A DNA stretch of 64,000 nucleotides from Bradyrhizobium lablabi (GCF_900141755.1 NZ_LT670844.1:7722501-7786500); one strand, 5' to 3'. Positions 9,490 through 18,797 are shown, counted from the first letter of the stretch. Made by a program: numbers and translations. The notes: generated by a model from the sequence alone, not told the origin.

Positions 9490-10494
9490 GTGACACATTT
9501 GGTTCTCATCTCGCTGGGCGTTCTGATTGCCGTGCTGACGGTCGTCAGCTGCTTCGGCTGGCTGCCGTCGCTGCGCATCGTGCCCGACGACACGCATTTC
9601 GATTTCACCCGCTTCCGCCGCATCAGTTTTCCGATTTCGGCGCTGCTCTCGATCCTTGCGATCACGCTGTTCTTCACCCATGGGCTGAATTTCGGCATCG
9701 ATTTCAAGGGCGGCACGCTGATGGAAGTCCGTGCCAAATCCGGCACCGCCGACATCGCCTCGATGCGCGCCACCCTCGGCCGCCTCGGGCTCGGCGACGT
9801 GCAGTTGCAGCAGTTCGGCGGGCCGGACGAAGTGCTGATCAGGGTCGCCGAACAGCCCGGCGGTGATGCGGCGCAGCAGGAGGCGGTTCAGAAGGTGCGC
9901 GGCGCGCTGGGCGATAGCGTCGAGTACCGCCGCGTCGAGGTCGTAGGCCCCCGGGTATCAGGTGAATTGCTGGCCTACGGCATGCTCGGCTTGATGCTCG
10001 CGATCGTCGCCATCCTGATCTATCTCTGGTTCCGGTTCGAATGGCAGTTCGCGCTCGGCGCCATGATCGCCAACGTCCACGATATCGTGCTGACTATCGG
10101 CTTCATGTCGATCTCGCAGGTCGATTTCGACCTCACCAGCATCGCGGCCTTGCTGACGATCCTCGGCTATTCGCTCAACGACACGGTCGTGATCTATGAC
10201 CGCATCAGGGAAATGTTGCGGCGTTACAAGAAAATGCCGATGCCGCAATTGCTCAACGAATCCATCAATTCGACGCTGTCGCGGTCGATCATCACCCACG
10301 TCACCGTGACGCTGGCGCTGTTCGCGCTGTTGTTGTTCGGCGGCAACGCCATCCACAGCTTCACCGCGGTGATGATGTTCGGTGTGGTGCTGGTCGGCAC
10401 CTACACCTCGATCTTCATCGCAGCGCCGATCCTGATCTATCTCGGCGTCGGCACCGAGCGGCTCGACGCGCCGGACAAGCCAGCGAAAAAATAA
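9490..10494 (+). CDS. secF: Protein translocase subunit SecF, 334 aa
   Basis: SecF pairs with SecD in proton-driven protein export. It has six membrane helices, the motif LNFGIDFKGGTLMEV near residues 60-75, and SLNDTVVIYDRIREMLRRY near 235-250, the SecF counterpart of the RND core. The start used, GTG at 9490, is preceded by GGAGTCTG. It ends one base before the downstream Mth938-like gene, so the two are probably co-transcribed. Confidence 0.95.
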   Translation: MTHLVLISLGVLIAVLTVVSCFGWLPSLRIVPDDTHFDFTRFRRISFPISALLSILAITLFFTHGLNFGIDFKGGTLMEVRAKSGTADIASMRATLGRLGLGDVQLQQFGGPDEVLIRVAEQPGGDAAQQEAVQKVRGALGDSVEYRRVEVVGPRVSGELLAYGMLGLMLAIVAILIYLWFRFEWQFALGAMIANVHDIVLTIGFMSISQVDFDLTSIAALLTILGYSLNDTVVIYDRIREMLRRYKKMPMPQLLNESINSTLSRSIITHVTVTLALFALLLFGGNAIHSFTAVMMFGVVLVGTYTSIFIAAPILIYLGVGTERLDAPDKPAKK

Positions 10495-10495
10495 C

Positions 10496-10879
10496 ATGCC
10501 GAGCCACTCGGACGCTCCCCATCTTCCGAGGTCGGCGCCGATCGAGGCCTACGGCAAGGGCGGTTTTGCGTTTGCCGAGATGTCGCATCGCGGCTCGCTG
10601 TTGTGCCTGCCGGATGCGATTTGGGCCTGGCCGGTGACGAGGCCGGAGGAGATCGACCGAGCCTCGCTCGACCGCGTATTCGCCTCGGCCAACGGCATCG
10701 ATACGCTGATCATCGGTACCGGCACCGGCGTCTGGCTGCCGCCGCCAGAGCTTCGCGAGGCCTTGCGGGCGGTCGGCGTGGTGCTGGACGTCATGCAGAC
10801 GGGTCCGGCGACCCGCACCTACAACATCATGATCGGTGAGCGACGGCGCGTCGCGGCCGCGCTGATCGCGGTGCCATGA
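10496..10879 (+). CDS. Mth938-like domain protein (DUF498), 127 aa
   Basis: The fold is recognised from GTGTGVWLPPPELREALRAVGVVLDVMQTGPATRTYNIM (shown in part), typical of Mth938/NDUFAF3-like proteins. In mitochondria the relative NDUFAF3 helps complex I assembly; the bacterial role is not established. In alphaproteobacteria this gene commonly follows secF, as here. Its stop overlaps the ATG of the next gene (ATGA at 10876-10879), which is homologous to another complex I assembly factor, NDUFAF6. The pairing is suggestive. Confidence 0.85.
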   Translation: MPSHSDAPHLPRSAPIEAYGKGGFAFAEMSHRGSLLCLPDAIWAWPVTRPEEIDRASLDRVFASANGIDTLIIGTGTGVWLPPPELREALRAVGVVLDVMQTGPATRTYNIMIGERRRVAAALIAVP

Positions 10880-11736
10880 GCAGCGCCGAGGGACTTAAAG
10901 GTTCCGCCGATTTCTGCACTCAACTGTTGCGGACCCACGATTTTGCCCGCTACGCCGCCACATTGTTCGTGCCGGCCGAGCAGCGACGGACGCTGATCGC
11001 GCTCTATGCTTTCAACGTCGAGATTTCGCGGGTGCGCGAGCAGGTGAGCCAGCCGCTGCCCGGCGAAATCCGCCTGCAATGGTGGACCGACATGCTGGCG
11101 GGAGCAGGCCATGGCGGGATCGAGGGCAACCCGGTCGCGGCCGAATTGCTGCTCGCGATCAGGACCTTCCGTTTGCCGGTCGAGCGGCTGTCGCGGCTGA
11201 TCGACGAGCACCTGTTCGATCTCTACAACGATCCGATGCCCACTAAGGCTGCGCTGGAAGGCTATATCGACGAGACGTCGTCGGCGCTGTTTTCTCTGGC
11301 TGCAGCCATCGCCGGGCAGCAATCCCCTGAGATCGAGCACCTCGCGCGCCATGCGGGCCTCGCCCAGGGCATCGCGCAGGTGATGGCGGCATTGCCGCTG
11401 GATGCGTCGCGACGTCACCTGTTCGTACCGCTGCAGCTGCTGGAGCAACACGGCAGCGGCATGGAAGAGGTTTTTGCGGGCAAGGAAACCCCAAAGCTGC
11501 GCGCGGCGCTGGATCAGCTGCTCGGCGAAGCGCGGGAGCATCTGAAGACGGCGCTCGTGCTGCTTGCGGAGGTGCCGCCGCAGGTGCGGTCGGTATTCTT
11601 GCCGTTGGCGCTGACCGCCCGCGATCTCGAGCACATGTCGCGCGCGGACAATGATCCCTTTGTGCCACGTGTCACCTCGCGGTTTCGAACGCTGTGGACG
11701 CTGTGGCGGGCGTCACGGTCATATGTTTTTTCGTAG
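10876..11736 (+). CDS. Squalene/phytoene synthase-family protein (NDUFAF6-like), 286 aa
   Basis: A trans-isoprenyl-diphosphate-synthase fold is suggested by LIALYAFNVEISRVRE, IRLQWWTDML, YIDETSSALFSLA and HAGLAQGIAQVM. The double aspartate-rich motifs of true phytoene synthases are weak, and no other carotenoid or hopanoid genes are near. It is translationally coupled (ATGA) to the Mth938-like gene and downstream of secF. That context supports an NDUFAF6-like assembly role rather than isoprenoid synthesis; this is inference. Length is near the family norm. Confidence 0.8.
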   Translation: MSSAEGLKGSADFCTQLLRTHDFARYAATLFVPAEQRRTLIALYAFNVEISRVREQVSQPLPGEIRLQWWTDMLAGAGHGGIEGNPVAAELLLAIRTFRLPVERLSRLIDEHLFDLYNDPMPTKAALEGYIDETSSALFSLAAAIAGQQSPEIEHLARHAGLAQGIAQVMAALPLDASRRHLFVPLQLLEQHGSGMEEVFAGKETPKLRAALDQLLGEAREHLKTALVLLAEVPPQVRSVFLPLALTARDLEHMSRADNDPFVPRVTSRFRTLWTLWRASRSYVFS

Positions 11737-11760
11737 CACAGTGGCCGGTTCACAACAGGT

Positions 11761-11860
11761 CGTCATACCCGCGAAAGCGGGTATCCAGTACGCCGAGCCC
11801 TCTCGATTCTATCGCTGACGTCACGGAGTACTGGATCACCCGCCTTCGCGGGTGATGACG
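11761..11860. repeat. CGTCAT-family palindromic repeat, copy 3
   Basis: CGTCATACCCGCGAAAGCGGGTATCCAGTAC on the left and GTACTGGATCACCCGCCTTCGCGGGTGATGACG on the right (given as parts). It runs into the 3' end of the kinase gene: the last codons and the stop of that gene (11836-11860) lie inside the repeat. Confidence 0.75.
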
Positions 11861-12966
11861 TCGGTGGACGGGGATGACGCCAAATCGGCCACTTCGAAAT
11901 TGAAGCGGTCGCGCAAATTCTTGCGCTGCTCCAGAATGGCTTTCAGGAACGCGCGGTCGGTGTCGCTTTTCATCATCGGCTCGATCAGATCGAGCTGGTT
12001 CATGGCGACAAGTTGCAGGATCTCGGTGCGGGGTTTGCCGGCATCGTCGCGCGGCAAGGCCTGCACCACCTGGATATGCTCCGGCGGTTTTGGACCTTTT
12101 GCAGCCGCAAGCTCGCTGCGCAGTTGGGCCTCGAGCGCGCTCTGGTCGGCCTCGACGAAGGCATAAAGTCCGACGCCGGTGCGGCGGTCGGCGAAAGCGA
12201 CGATGGCGGTATCGCGCACGGCAGGGTTTTTGCGGATCAGATCCACCAGGACAGGCGCGTCGTTGACAAGCCGCCGCCCGCCGCCTTCGCGATCGGTGAA
12301 ATTGAACAGCCCACGAGTGATGCCGCGATAGACTTTCTTGCCGGTCTTGAGCCATAGGCTGGCGACAAAGGATTTGCGCGCCAGAATCTTGCGTTCCATC
12401 GGCGTCAGCGCCTCCGGCGCATAGCTGCGCTTGTGTTTCAAGAGATGCCGGAGATCCTCATAAGCTGCGATCCGGAACAGCCGACTGCGGTTGGCAAAGC
12501 AGTGTGCGAGCTGGAAGTCGGTCAGATAGGCGCGGCCGTCGCTGCCGCGCAGCCAGTTTTGCTCCTTGGCAAGATCGTTGTGGCAGATTCCGGCGCGATG
12601 CAGCCGGCGCAGCGAAAGCTTGGCGGAACGGAAATAGGCGACGTCGCCAAAGGGCTTTGCCAGGTGCAGCGCCACCCCGTCGATGAAACCGCGTACCAGC
12701 GCCTGGCGCCCGGCCCACAAAAGTTCCGGCCCGACATGGAGGCCGCTCGCCTTGGCCAGCGCACGCCGCTCGCGGGCGAACAGATGGCGCGCCGGGAGAT
12801 AGGACCACCACGGCACCTGGTCGAGCCGGCGCAATACCGCATCGACCTCGCCGCCATCGCCGCGAAAGCGACCGCGCTCAACGGTCGAAAACACGTCGCG
12901 CTTCAGCAGGACGCCTTCGGTCCACCGCGCCGACAGCGCTGCTGCGTCGTCTCTGGGCAGATTCAT
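11836..12966 (-). CDS. RIO/lipopolysaccharide-kinase-like protein fused to an acyl-CoA-synthetase-type C-terminal domain, 376 aa
   Basis: Residues 1-165 look like a small protein-kinase fold: the catalytic loop is HNDLAKEQN (D131, N137) and the metal motif is DFQ (D150) in place of DFG. There is no clear glycine loop. Residues about 250-325 resemble the C-terminal lid of AMP-forming acyl-CoA synthetases: VRDTAIVAFADRRTG, then LPRDDAGKPRTEIL with K311 at the catalytic-lysine position. The last nine residues are encoded by a dispersed repeat. It lies 7 nt downstream of trmFO and is probably co-transcribed. Function unknown. Confidence 0.75.
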   Translation of the reverse strand: MNLPRDDAAALSARWTEGVLLKRDVFSTVERGRFRGDGGEVDAVLRRLDQVPWWSYLPARHLFARERRALAKASGLHVGPELLWAGRQALVRGFIDGVALHLAKPFGDVAYFRSAKLSLRRLHRAGICHNDLAKEQNWLRGSDGRAYLTDFQLAHCFANRSRLFRIAAYEDLRHLLKHKRSYAPEALTPMERKILARKSFVASLWLKTGKKVYRGITRGLFNFTDREGGGRRLVNDAPVLVDLIRKNPAVRDTAIVAFADRRTGVGLYAFVEADQSALEAQLRSELAAAKGPKPPEHIQVVQALPRDDAGKPRTEILQLVAMNQLDLIEPMMKSDTDRAFLKAILEQRKNLRDRFNFEVADLASSPSTDVITREGG

Positions 12967-12973
12967 AAAATGC

Positions 12974-14407
12974 TCACGCCGCCGCTGCGATATGCAGATT
13001 GTCGGCGATCCAGCGATCGAGATCGGCTAACGCCCGCGCGCTCATCGCCTGCTTCTTTGCAACGCTCTTTTCGTTGCCGCGCAGGCGGCTGCCATCGGGA
13101 TTTCGCGTCGGTGGACTGGCGAGCGGCGGGAACAGCCCGAAATTGATGTTCATGGGCTGGAAGGAGCGGGGGCCGGCATCGATGGTCTCGATATGCCCGC
13201 CGGTGATGTGGCCGAGCAGCGATCCCAGCGCCGATGTCGCTGGCGGTGGCGGAAGCCCTGTCGCGCGCGCGTCGGCTGCGGCATAGAGGCCGGCGATCAG
13301 CCCGATGCTTGCGGATTCCACATAGCCTTCGCAGCCGGTCATTTGCCCGGCGAAGCGCAGCCGTGGCTCCGCGCGCAAGCGGAGTTGGCCGTCCAAGAGT
13401 TTTGGCGAATTCAGGAACGTGTTGCGATGCAAGCCCCCGAGCCGGGCGAAGTCGGCGTTTTCGAGCCCGGGAATGGTGCGGAAGACGCGCTGCTGCTCGC
13501 CGTATTTCAGCTTGGTCTGGAAGCCGACCATGTTGTAGAGCGTGCCGAGCTTGTTGTCCTGGCGCAGCTGCACGATGGCATAGGCCTTCACGGTCGGATT
13601 GTGCGGATTGGTGAGCCCGACCGGTTTCATCGGCCCGTGCCGCAGCGTCTCGCGGCCCCGTTCGGCCATCACCTCGATCGGCAGGCAGCCGTCGAAATAG
13701 GGTGTGTTGGTCTCCCACTCCTTGAAGTCGGTCTTCTCACCCGCGATCAGCGCATCGACGAAGCCGTCGTATTGCTCTTTGATCAGCGGGCAATTGATGT
13801 AGTCGGCGCCGGTGCCGCCGGGGCCGACCTTGTCGTAGCGCGACTGGAACCAGGCCGCCGACATATCGATGGAATCCCGGTGCACGATGGGCGCGATCGC
13901 ATCGAAGAAGGCGAGCGCATTCTCGCCGGAGCGTTCGCGGATGGCGTCCGCAAGCGGCGCCGACGTCAGAGGTCCGGTCGCGACGATGACGTTGCGCCAG
14001 TCTGCCGGCGGCAAGCCCGTGACTTCGGCCCGGTCGATCTGGATCAAGGGATGGTCGTGCAAAGCCTTGGTCACGGCAGCCGAAAATCCGTCGCGGTCGA
14101 CGGCCAGCGCCCCGCCGGCCGGCACCTGATTGGCATCGGCGGCGCGCATGATCAGCGAGCCCAGCCGACGCATTTCCGCATGCAGCAGCCCGACCGCGTT
14201 GTTGGCGGCGTCATCGGAGCGAAACGAATTTGAACAGACGAGTTCGGCAAGCCCATCGGTGCGATGGGCTTCGGTCATCCGAACCGGGCGCATCTCGTGC
14301 ACGACAACGGGAATGCCCGATTCGGCGATCTGCCAGGCGGCTTCGGAGCCGGCGAGGCCCGCGCCAACGACATGCACGGCTTCAGAGGGGAGTTTGGGGC
14401 CTGTCAT
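12974..14407 (-). CDS. trmFO: Methylenetetrahydrofolate-tRNA-(uracil-5-)-methyltransferase TrmFO, 477 aa
   Basis: This folate- and FAD-dependent enzyme makes ribothymidine at position 54 of tRNA. The FAD-binding N-terminus is [19 protein letters not shown]. The conserved [11 protein letters not shown] carries the catalytic-site cysteine, and [16 protein letters not shown] is a family hallmark. The ATG at 14407 ([11 protein letters not shown]) gives the family length; an upstream in-frame ATG at 14491 would add an atypical N-terminus. It is followed closely by the kinase fusion gene. Confidence 0.94.
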   Translation of the reverse strand: MTGPKLPSEAVHVVGAGLAGSEAAWQIAESGIPVVVHEMRPVRMTEAHRTDGLAELVCSNSFRSDDAANNAVGLLHAEMRRLGSLIMRAADANQVPAGGALAVDRDGFSAAVTKALHDHPLIQIDRAEVTGLPPADWRNVIVATGPLTSAPLADAIRERSGENALAFFDAIAPIVHRDSIDMSAAWFQSRYDKVGPGGTGADYINCPLIKEQYDGFVDALIAGEKTDFKEWETNTPYFDGCLPIEVMAERGRETLRHGPMKPVGLTNPHNPTVKAYAIVQLRQDNKLGTLYNMVGFQTKLKYGEQQRVFRTIPGLENADFARLGGLHRNTFLNSPKLLDGQLRLRAEPRLRFAGQMTGCEGYVESASIGLIAGLYAAADARATGLPPPPATSALGSLLGHITGGHIETIDAGPRSFQPMNINFGLFPPLASPPTRNPDGSRLRGNEKSVAKKQAMSARALADLDRWIADNLHIAAAA

Positions 14408-14489
14408 GGGGCGGAGAGGTAGCGCGTTTCTGCCCGCAGTGGAATGCGCAACCGCAAACCTTAAGGCGTCCGGTGACGGCAGAAACGAC

Positions 14490-14513
14490 AACGCCCGCGG
14501 TGAGGCGGGCGTT
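14490..14513 (-). terminator. Terminator of the DUF1127 gene
   Basis: Stem AACGCCCGC (14490-14498) pairs with GCGGGCGTT (14505-14513) with a short loop. Read on the minus strand it is followed by GTCGTTTCT. It lies between the DUF1127 gene and trmFO, both on the minus strand. Confidence 0.6.
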
Positions 14514-14540
14514 ATCCGTTTGTCAGTCGGCTAAAACGGA

Positions 14541-14693
14541 TCAGCCGTTATAGGTGCCAGCCGCAACGCGCGGAATGTCCGAACGGTCAAGGCCAATATC
14601 GGCCAATTCGCGATCGCTAAGCTGGGACAGTTCGCTGACATTGCGCTGATAGTCCCGGAACGCCTGGATCATGCGGATGAGCGAGAGCAACAT
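14541..14693 (-). CDS. DUF1127 small protein, 50 aa
   Basis: Translated by hand: MLLSLIRMIQAFRDYQRN followed by ELSQLSDRELADIGLDRSDI, ending in a short tail. The LxxLxDRELxDIGLxRxDI segment is the DUF1127 hallmark. These tiny arginine-rich proteins are common in alphaproteobacteria. Some have been linked to RNA turnover and to phosphate or stress physiology; the role here is unknown. An AAGGAG ribosome-binding site lies 7 nt before the ATG and a terminator follows. A second DUF1127 gene is at 18798-18962. Confidence 0.88.
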   Translation of the reverse strand: MLLSLIRMIQAFRDYQRNVSELSQLSDRELADIGLDRSDIPRVAAGTYNG

Positions 14694-15624
14694 GGTAGTC
14701 TCCTTGTATCGACGATTCAGCCCTTGGAGGAAGCCTCATCGTTGGAATGAATATAGAGCAAGATTCCTCGTTCCAGAAGTTCAAATGCTGCGGTGCAGCT
14801 AAGTGCAGAGCGCATAGCAAAAGTAAGGAACGATTAACCTTTCGGCGCAGTTGCCCAAGACGGCGACCCGGCAGCCCAATTCGCTGCCTGGTCCGGGAAA
14901 ATTGTCCGTAAAATCACGGCATTGCCGCATCTGCGAACGGCGCGTTAAAGAGACTGAAATGGGGATCATCCGTCGGAAATTCAAGGGAAAATCCGGTCGA
15001 AACCGAGCTCTCGCAGGATGGATATTTGGGACGGCGAGGCGAGAGCTTCATGCGCGATTCGCATGCACTGATCGATAGAATGAAGTTATAATCAGTTTTT
15101 CAGGAAGACAAGCCAGAAGAATGCGATCATCGGCAGGTCAGCTGCATGGGCCGATGCAGCGGTAACCCGGCGTAGAAAGCGGGCGACTAAGCCGGCGGCG
15201 CTACACATAGCGCGGGCCATCCTTGCAGCGACGTGGCCCAACAGCGATCCGCCGGCGATCGGTCACTCCGTTCGACGAGGTTCCAGCCGACCATGCCGGA
15301 AATGAATCCGGATCATTGTCGATTGGGATGCTGCGGCGGAGACGCGTCACCAACCAACGCACTCGGTCTGCAAACCTTGCGCGCGCGAAACTCCAACGGA
15401 CGTTGGTCGTGCGACTCGTCGACGACGATGTGTGCGCTGCGGTTTCTTACCAACGTGTAATGCAAAAGCCTTGCAACGCATGAGCCTCTGCATCGCGCGC
15501 GCATCACATTTTTATCGCGCGAAATTCATTCCGAAACTTGGCGATGATCGGCGATCAATCGTTTCGCAGATTCCGGCAATGACGCCGGATCTGTTCTAAA
15601 CAAATAAGAAATGGGGAAAGTAAC
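14694..15624. other. Long intergenic stretch without a supported gene
   Basis: Over 900 nt with only short, overlapping open frames lacking ribosome-binding sites or recognisable motifs (for example 14851-15078 + and 15223-15483 +). I saw no tRNA, no strong terminator and no long repeat. It must hold the promoters of the flanking DUF1127 and secreted-protein genes and might hold a small RNA. Confidence 0.5.
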
Positions 15625-15891
15625 ATGCTCAATAAGTTACTCGGAGCAGCAACAATCGCTGCCGTTGCAATGACTGTCGTCCCAGCATCCGCCGCTACCA
15701 GAATGATAGCTGGCTGCAGTGGCGAAAACATGTCGAAGACCGAATCCGCGATCGAAGCCATGGCCGATGGCGAGGGCAAGGTGGCGGCGCAGAAAGAGAT
15801 CGCCGCGGCGCAGACCGCGATGCTCGATGGCAAGATGGGCGCATGTTCGATGCACCTCAGCAAGGCCATGCACGTCGGCATGATGAAGTAA
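15625..15891 (+). CDS. Small secreted protein, 88 aa
   Basis: A signal peptide (MLNKLLGAATIAAVAMTVVP, cleavage likely after ASA near residue 23) precedes a helical, Ala/Met/Lys-rich mature part. Two cysteines (C31 in AGCSGEN and C74 in GACSM) could form a disulfide in the periplasm. Mature helices (KTESAIEAMADGEGK; AAQKEIAAAQTAMLDGK) suggest a small helical bundle. GGGGAAAG precedes the ATG. No family is recognised; similar proteins occur in rhizobia by recollection. Confidence 0.75.
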   Translation: MLNKLLGAATIAAVAMTVVPASAATRMIAGCSGENMSKTESAIEAMADGEGKVAAQKEIAAAQTAMLDGKMGACSMHLSKAMHVGMMK

Positions 15892-15961
15892 GACTGTCAC
15901 CGGGGGCCGGTCGCGCCGAGTGGTCGGCCCCTTGAGGGGGAGTCAATATCCGAGCTATTCC

Positions 15962-16804
15962 TTAAGGCTGGCGCGCGAGCTGGCTCGCAAAATACGCAAT
16001 CGTCTTCGCGTAAACCTCGCTCTTGTTCCATTGCTGGATCACCGCGAAATTGGCGCTGCCGGCCTCCCAGCCCTTGCCGCGCTGCCAGCCATAGCTCGCA
16101 AGGTAATTCGCCGTCGAGGCCAGCACATCGGGCGCGCTGCGCAACAGGTCACGGCGGCCGTTACCGTCGAAATCGACCGCATATTTGATGTAGGACGACG
16201 GCATGAACTGGGTCTGGCCGAGCTCGCCGGCCCAGGCGCCGCGCATCTCCTGGGGCGAGAGGTCGCCGCGCTCGATGATGCGCAGCGCATCCATCAACTC
16301 GCTGCGGAAGGTGTCGGCGCGGCGGCAATCATAGGCCAGCGTCGCCAGCGAGCGGATGGTCGGAAACTTTCCGGGGTTGACGCCGAAATCGGTCTCCAGC
16401 CCCCAAATCGCCACCAGCACCTCACCCGGCACGCCGTAGGTTTGTTCGATCCGGCTCAGCACCGAACCATATTGCTTCATCATGTTGGCGCCGCGGGTAA
16501 GGCGCGGCGGCACCATGCGGCCGGAAAACTCCTCAAAAGTTTGGTTGAACACCTTCTGCGAGCGATCCCGCGACAGCACCCCCTGATCCAGCGTGACGCC
16601 GTTCAGGCCGGCCGCGATCGCGGCCTGGGAGATTCCTTTGGCGGCGGCTTCGGTTTTGAAATCGTTGAGCCAGGCGTCGAAGTTGCCGGTACCGCAGGAT
16701 GCCGCCAGTCCCGATGTCAGCGGGAGCGCCAGTGCTCCCGGTATCGCCAGCACCGCGCTCAGTGCGAGGGCTTTGAGAGGGAAACGAGGGAACATGGGAG
16801 TCAT
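15962..16804 (-). CDS. MltB-type lytic murein transglycosylase, 280 aa
   Basis: This enzyme cleaves peptidoglycan with 1,6-anhydro-muramyl products. A signal-peptide-like N-terminus (FPLKALALSAVLAIPGALAL) precedes the catalytic domain. The catalytic glutamate is in AIWGLETDFGVN, followed by ELGQTQFMPSSYIKYAVDFDGNG and YLASYGWQRGKGW, typical of the SLT_2/MltB family. There is no peptidoglycan-binding extension, so it is a short form. Start could be 16804 or the ATG at 16795; neither has a strong ribosome-binding site. Confidence 0.88.
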   Translation of the reverse strand: MTPMFPRFPLKALALSAVLAIPGALALPLTSGLAASCGTGNFDAWLNDFKTEAAAKGISQAAIAAGLNGVTLDQGVLSRDRSQKVFNQTFEEFSGRMVPPRLTRGANMMKQYGSVLSRIEQTYGVPGEVLVAIWGLETDFGVNPGKFPTIRSLATLAYDCRRADTFRSELMDALRIIERGDLSPQEMRGAWAGELGQTQFMPSSYIKYAVDFDGNGRRDLLRSAPDVLASTANYLASYGWQRGKGWEAGSANFAVIQQWNKSEVYAKTIAYFASQLARQP

Positions 16805-16986
16805 CAGGAGAGATCGATTCGCTTTCGAAGGGTGATGACCGGCACTGCATATGTCGGTGGCAACCGCGGCCAAAACATGGCTCGGACGGTTCTGGCGATC
16901 ACGAACCACTATAGCAAAACCGCCGGTCAATGATGTGACCGGCGGCTTGATGGCCATGCCTATCCTTATTGCCTGTTCCTTGCCGC

Positions 16987-17907
16987 CTATCCGTCGGATT
17001 TACGCCGCCACGGAAACAAATTGGCCGGGAAATCCGCTGCCGGGCGCCGTTCGCGCGGCGGGCGCGGCGGGAAGGGGCGCAGCGTGGGATCAGGCGCGAT
17101 CACCTTGCGATAGAGATGCCAGGTGGCATGGCCGAGCAGCGGGATGACGATGGCGAGGCCCAAAAAGGCCGGCAGCGATCCCAGAACCAGCAGCACCGCG
17201 ACGATCAATCCCCAGGCCGCCATCGGCACCCGGTTTTTCGCCACGGCGCGCAGCGACGTCACCATGGCTTCGAGCGCGCCGGCGTGACGATCGAGCATCA
17301 ACGGGAACGAGACTACGCTGACACACAGTGCCACCACGGCGAACAGGAATCCGACGCCGCATCCGACCACGATCAGCCACCACCCTTGCGGGGTCGTCAG
17401 CACCCGCTCAACGAAATCCGGCATGTCGGCCGCGGGGACGTAACCGAACGCCATCACGTAAATTTCCTGCGCGGTGGCCACCCAGGTCACGAACAGCGCC
17501 AGCAACAGCACGCCGAGGCCGAGCATGGCGCCGAACGACGGCGAGCGCACCACTTCAAGAGCATCCCAGGCCGAAGCCGGTTCGCCGGCCTCGCGGCGGC
17601 GGCTGAGTTCATACAGACCAAGCGCCGCGAACGGGCCGAGCAGGGCAAATCCGGCAGCAAGCGGAAACAACAGCGGCAGCACCGAATAGCCGAGCACCGT
17701 GCGCGCCAGCACCAGGCCGAGCACCGGATAGATCACGCAGAGGATAATGGCGTGGCTTGGCACCGCCTTGAAATCCTCCCAGCCAAGCCGCAGCGCTTCG
17801 TGCACGTCGGACAGGCCGATGGTTCGGATGACGGGCCCGGCCGCGCTGTCTTGCGCGGTCTGAACCTGTGACGTGACATTGCCTTGGTATGGAGTGGCCA
17901 TGGTCAT
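16987..17907 (-). CDS. DUF2189 integral membrane protein, 306 aa
   Basis: After a soluble N-terminus (GLSDVHEALRLGWEDFKAVP) come about six hydrophobic segments arranged in pairs, the DUF2189 pattern. The C-terminus is Pro/Arg-rich and cytoplasmic-looking. The start at 17907 has AAGGGAGAAC directly upstream; a second ATG follows two codons later. Genes of this family often accompany cytochrome oxidase loci, but none is near here. Function unknown. Confidence 0.8.
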   Translation of the reverse strand: MTMATPYQGNVTSQVQTAQDSAAGPVIRTIGLSDVHEALRLGWEDFKAVPSHAIILCVIYPVLGLVLARTVLGYSVLPLLFPLAAGFALLGPFAALGLYELSRRREAGEPASAWDALEVVRSPSFGAMLGLGVLLLALFVTWVATAQEIYVMAFGYVPAADMPDFVERVLTTPQGWWLIVVGCGVGFLFAVVALCVSVVSFPLMLDRHAGALEAMVTSLRAVAKNRVPMAAWGLIVAVLLVLGSLPAFLGLAIVIPLLGHATWHLYRKVIAPDPTLRPFPPRPPRERRPAADFPANLFPWRRKSDG

Positions 17908-18305
17908 GTTCTCCCTTGACGAGCGGCCTCTCTCCGCGCCGAGGGGCACGCTTGGGCCGTTTCTCTCGAAACGATCACGATCTGGCCAGACGCGAAGACA
18001 GGAAACCGAAAGCTGGCCTTGTCGCGAACTGAATTGGCAGCGTACTCCCAACCGCCGGCGCTGTCGCTCACGCTTCGGTGAAAAATTTTATTGCTGCGGC
18101 GCGGACCCGAACGCGTCATTCCATCGTCATTTCGCTCCGGCTAAGCTAATTCCGCCATCTTTGCGCTGCATTGGCAAGCCTACCCGAGGCGGCTAAGCTT
18201 CGGAGCAATCCGGTCCGGCGCTGCCGGCGGCTGACAAGGGTGCCGTTCAAGCCTTCACACCATCTTAGGTTTCACACCCGTCTTTGGATTCACAGGGAGC
18301 GAACG
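17908..18305. other. Divergent intergenic region
   Basis: About 400 nt between the divergent DUF2189 and DUF3597 genes. I see no gene, repeat or strong hairpin; it should carry both promoters. Confidence 0.5.
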
Positions 18306-18707
18306 ATGAGTATTTTCGGAAAAATCATGAGCGCGATCTTCGGGACCACGGCCAACGCCACGACCGCGAGCGCCGGTGCAGCCGCAGGCACGGGGTCGGC
18401 TCCCGGATCGGCCACCGCGTCTTCGTCTTCATCGGCGGCTCCTGCGCAGTCGGTCGATGTCGCGCCGATCCTGGACAAGGCCGTCGCCGCCAAAAAGGAA
18501 AAACTGGAATGGCGCACGTCGATCGTCGATCTGATGAAAGCGCTCGATATCGATTCCAGCCTCGGCGCGCGCAAGGAACTGGCGAAAGAGCTCGGCTACA
18601 CCGGCGACACCGGTGATTCCGCAACCATGAACGTCTGGCTGCACAAGCAGGTGATGGCGAAGCTCGCCGCGAACGGCGGCAAGCTTCCGGCCGACATCAA
18701 ATGGTGA
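18306..18707 (+). CDS. DUF3597 protein, 133 aa
   Basis: The N-terminal MSIFGKIMSAIFG is followed by an Ala/Ser/Thr/Gly-rich linker (residues 15-50). A C-terminal domain follows: DVAPILDKAVAAKKEKLEWR, SIVDLMKALDIDSSLGARKELAKELGY (in part), and MNVWLHKQVMAKLAANGGK. This is the DUF3597 layout (LysM-like/YgaU-related helical domain). Function unknown. A GGGAG ribosome-binding site precedes the ATG at 18306 and a good terminator follows at 18744-18774. Confidence 0.88.
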   Translation: MSIFGKIMSAIFGTTANATTASAGAAAGTGSAPGSATASSSSSAAPAQSVDVAPILDKAVAAKKEKLEWRTSIVDLMKALDIDSSLGARKELAKELGYTGDTGDSATMNVWLHKQVMAKLAANGGKLPADIKW

Positions 18708-18743
18708 CGCATCGTTTGACTTCATCCATCGCGTAAAATCAAA

Positions 18744-18774
18744 GACGCCCGCTCGCGCGGGCCTCTTTGTTTGT
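18744..18774 (+). terminator. Rho-independent terminator after DUF3597 gene
   Basis: GCCCGC (18747-18752), TCGC loop, GCGGGC (18757-18762), then CTCTTTGTTTG. It sits 40 nt after the DUF3597 stop, and the convergent DUF1127 gene ends just beyond it. Confidence 0.8.
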
Positions 18775-18797
18775 ACAAGGTTCAACGGGGCAAGCGC

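Noticed and set aside
13193..14233. Long open frame antisense to trmFO
   Set aside because: Shadow of a well-supported gene; no recognisable domain.
15920..17871. Two open frames antisense to the transglycosylase and DUF2189 genes
   Set aside because: Both lack domain features; the minus-strand genes have signal peptide, catalytic motif or membrane helices.
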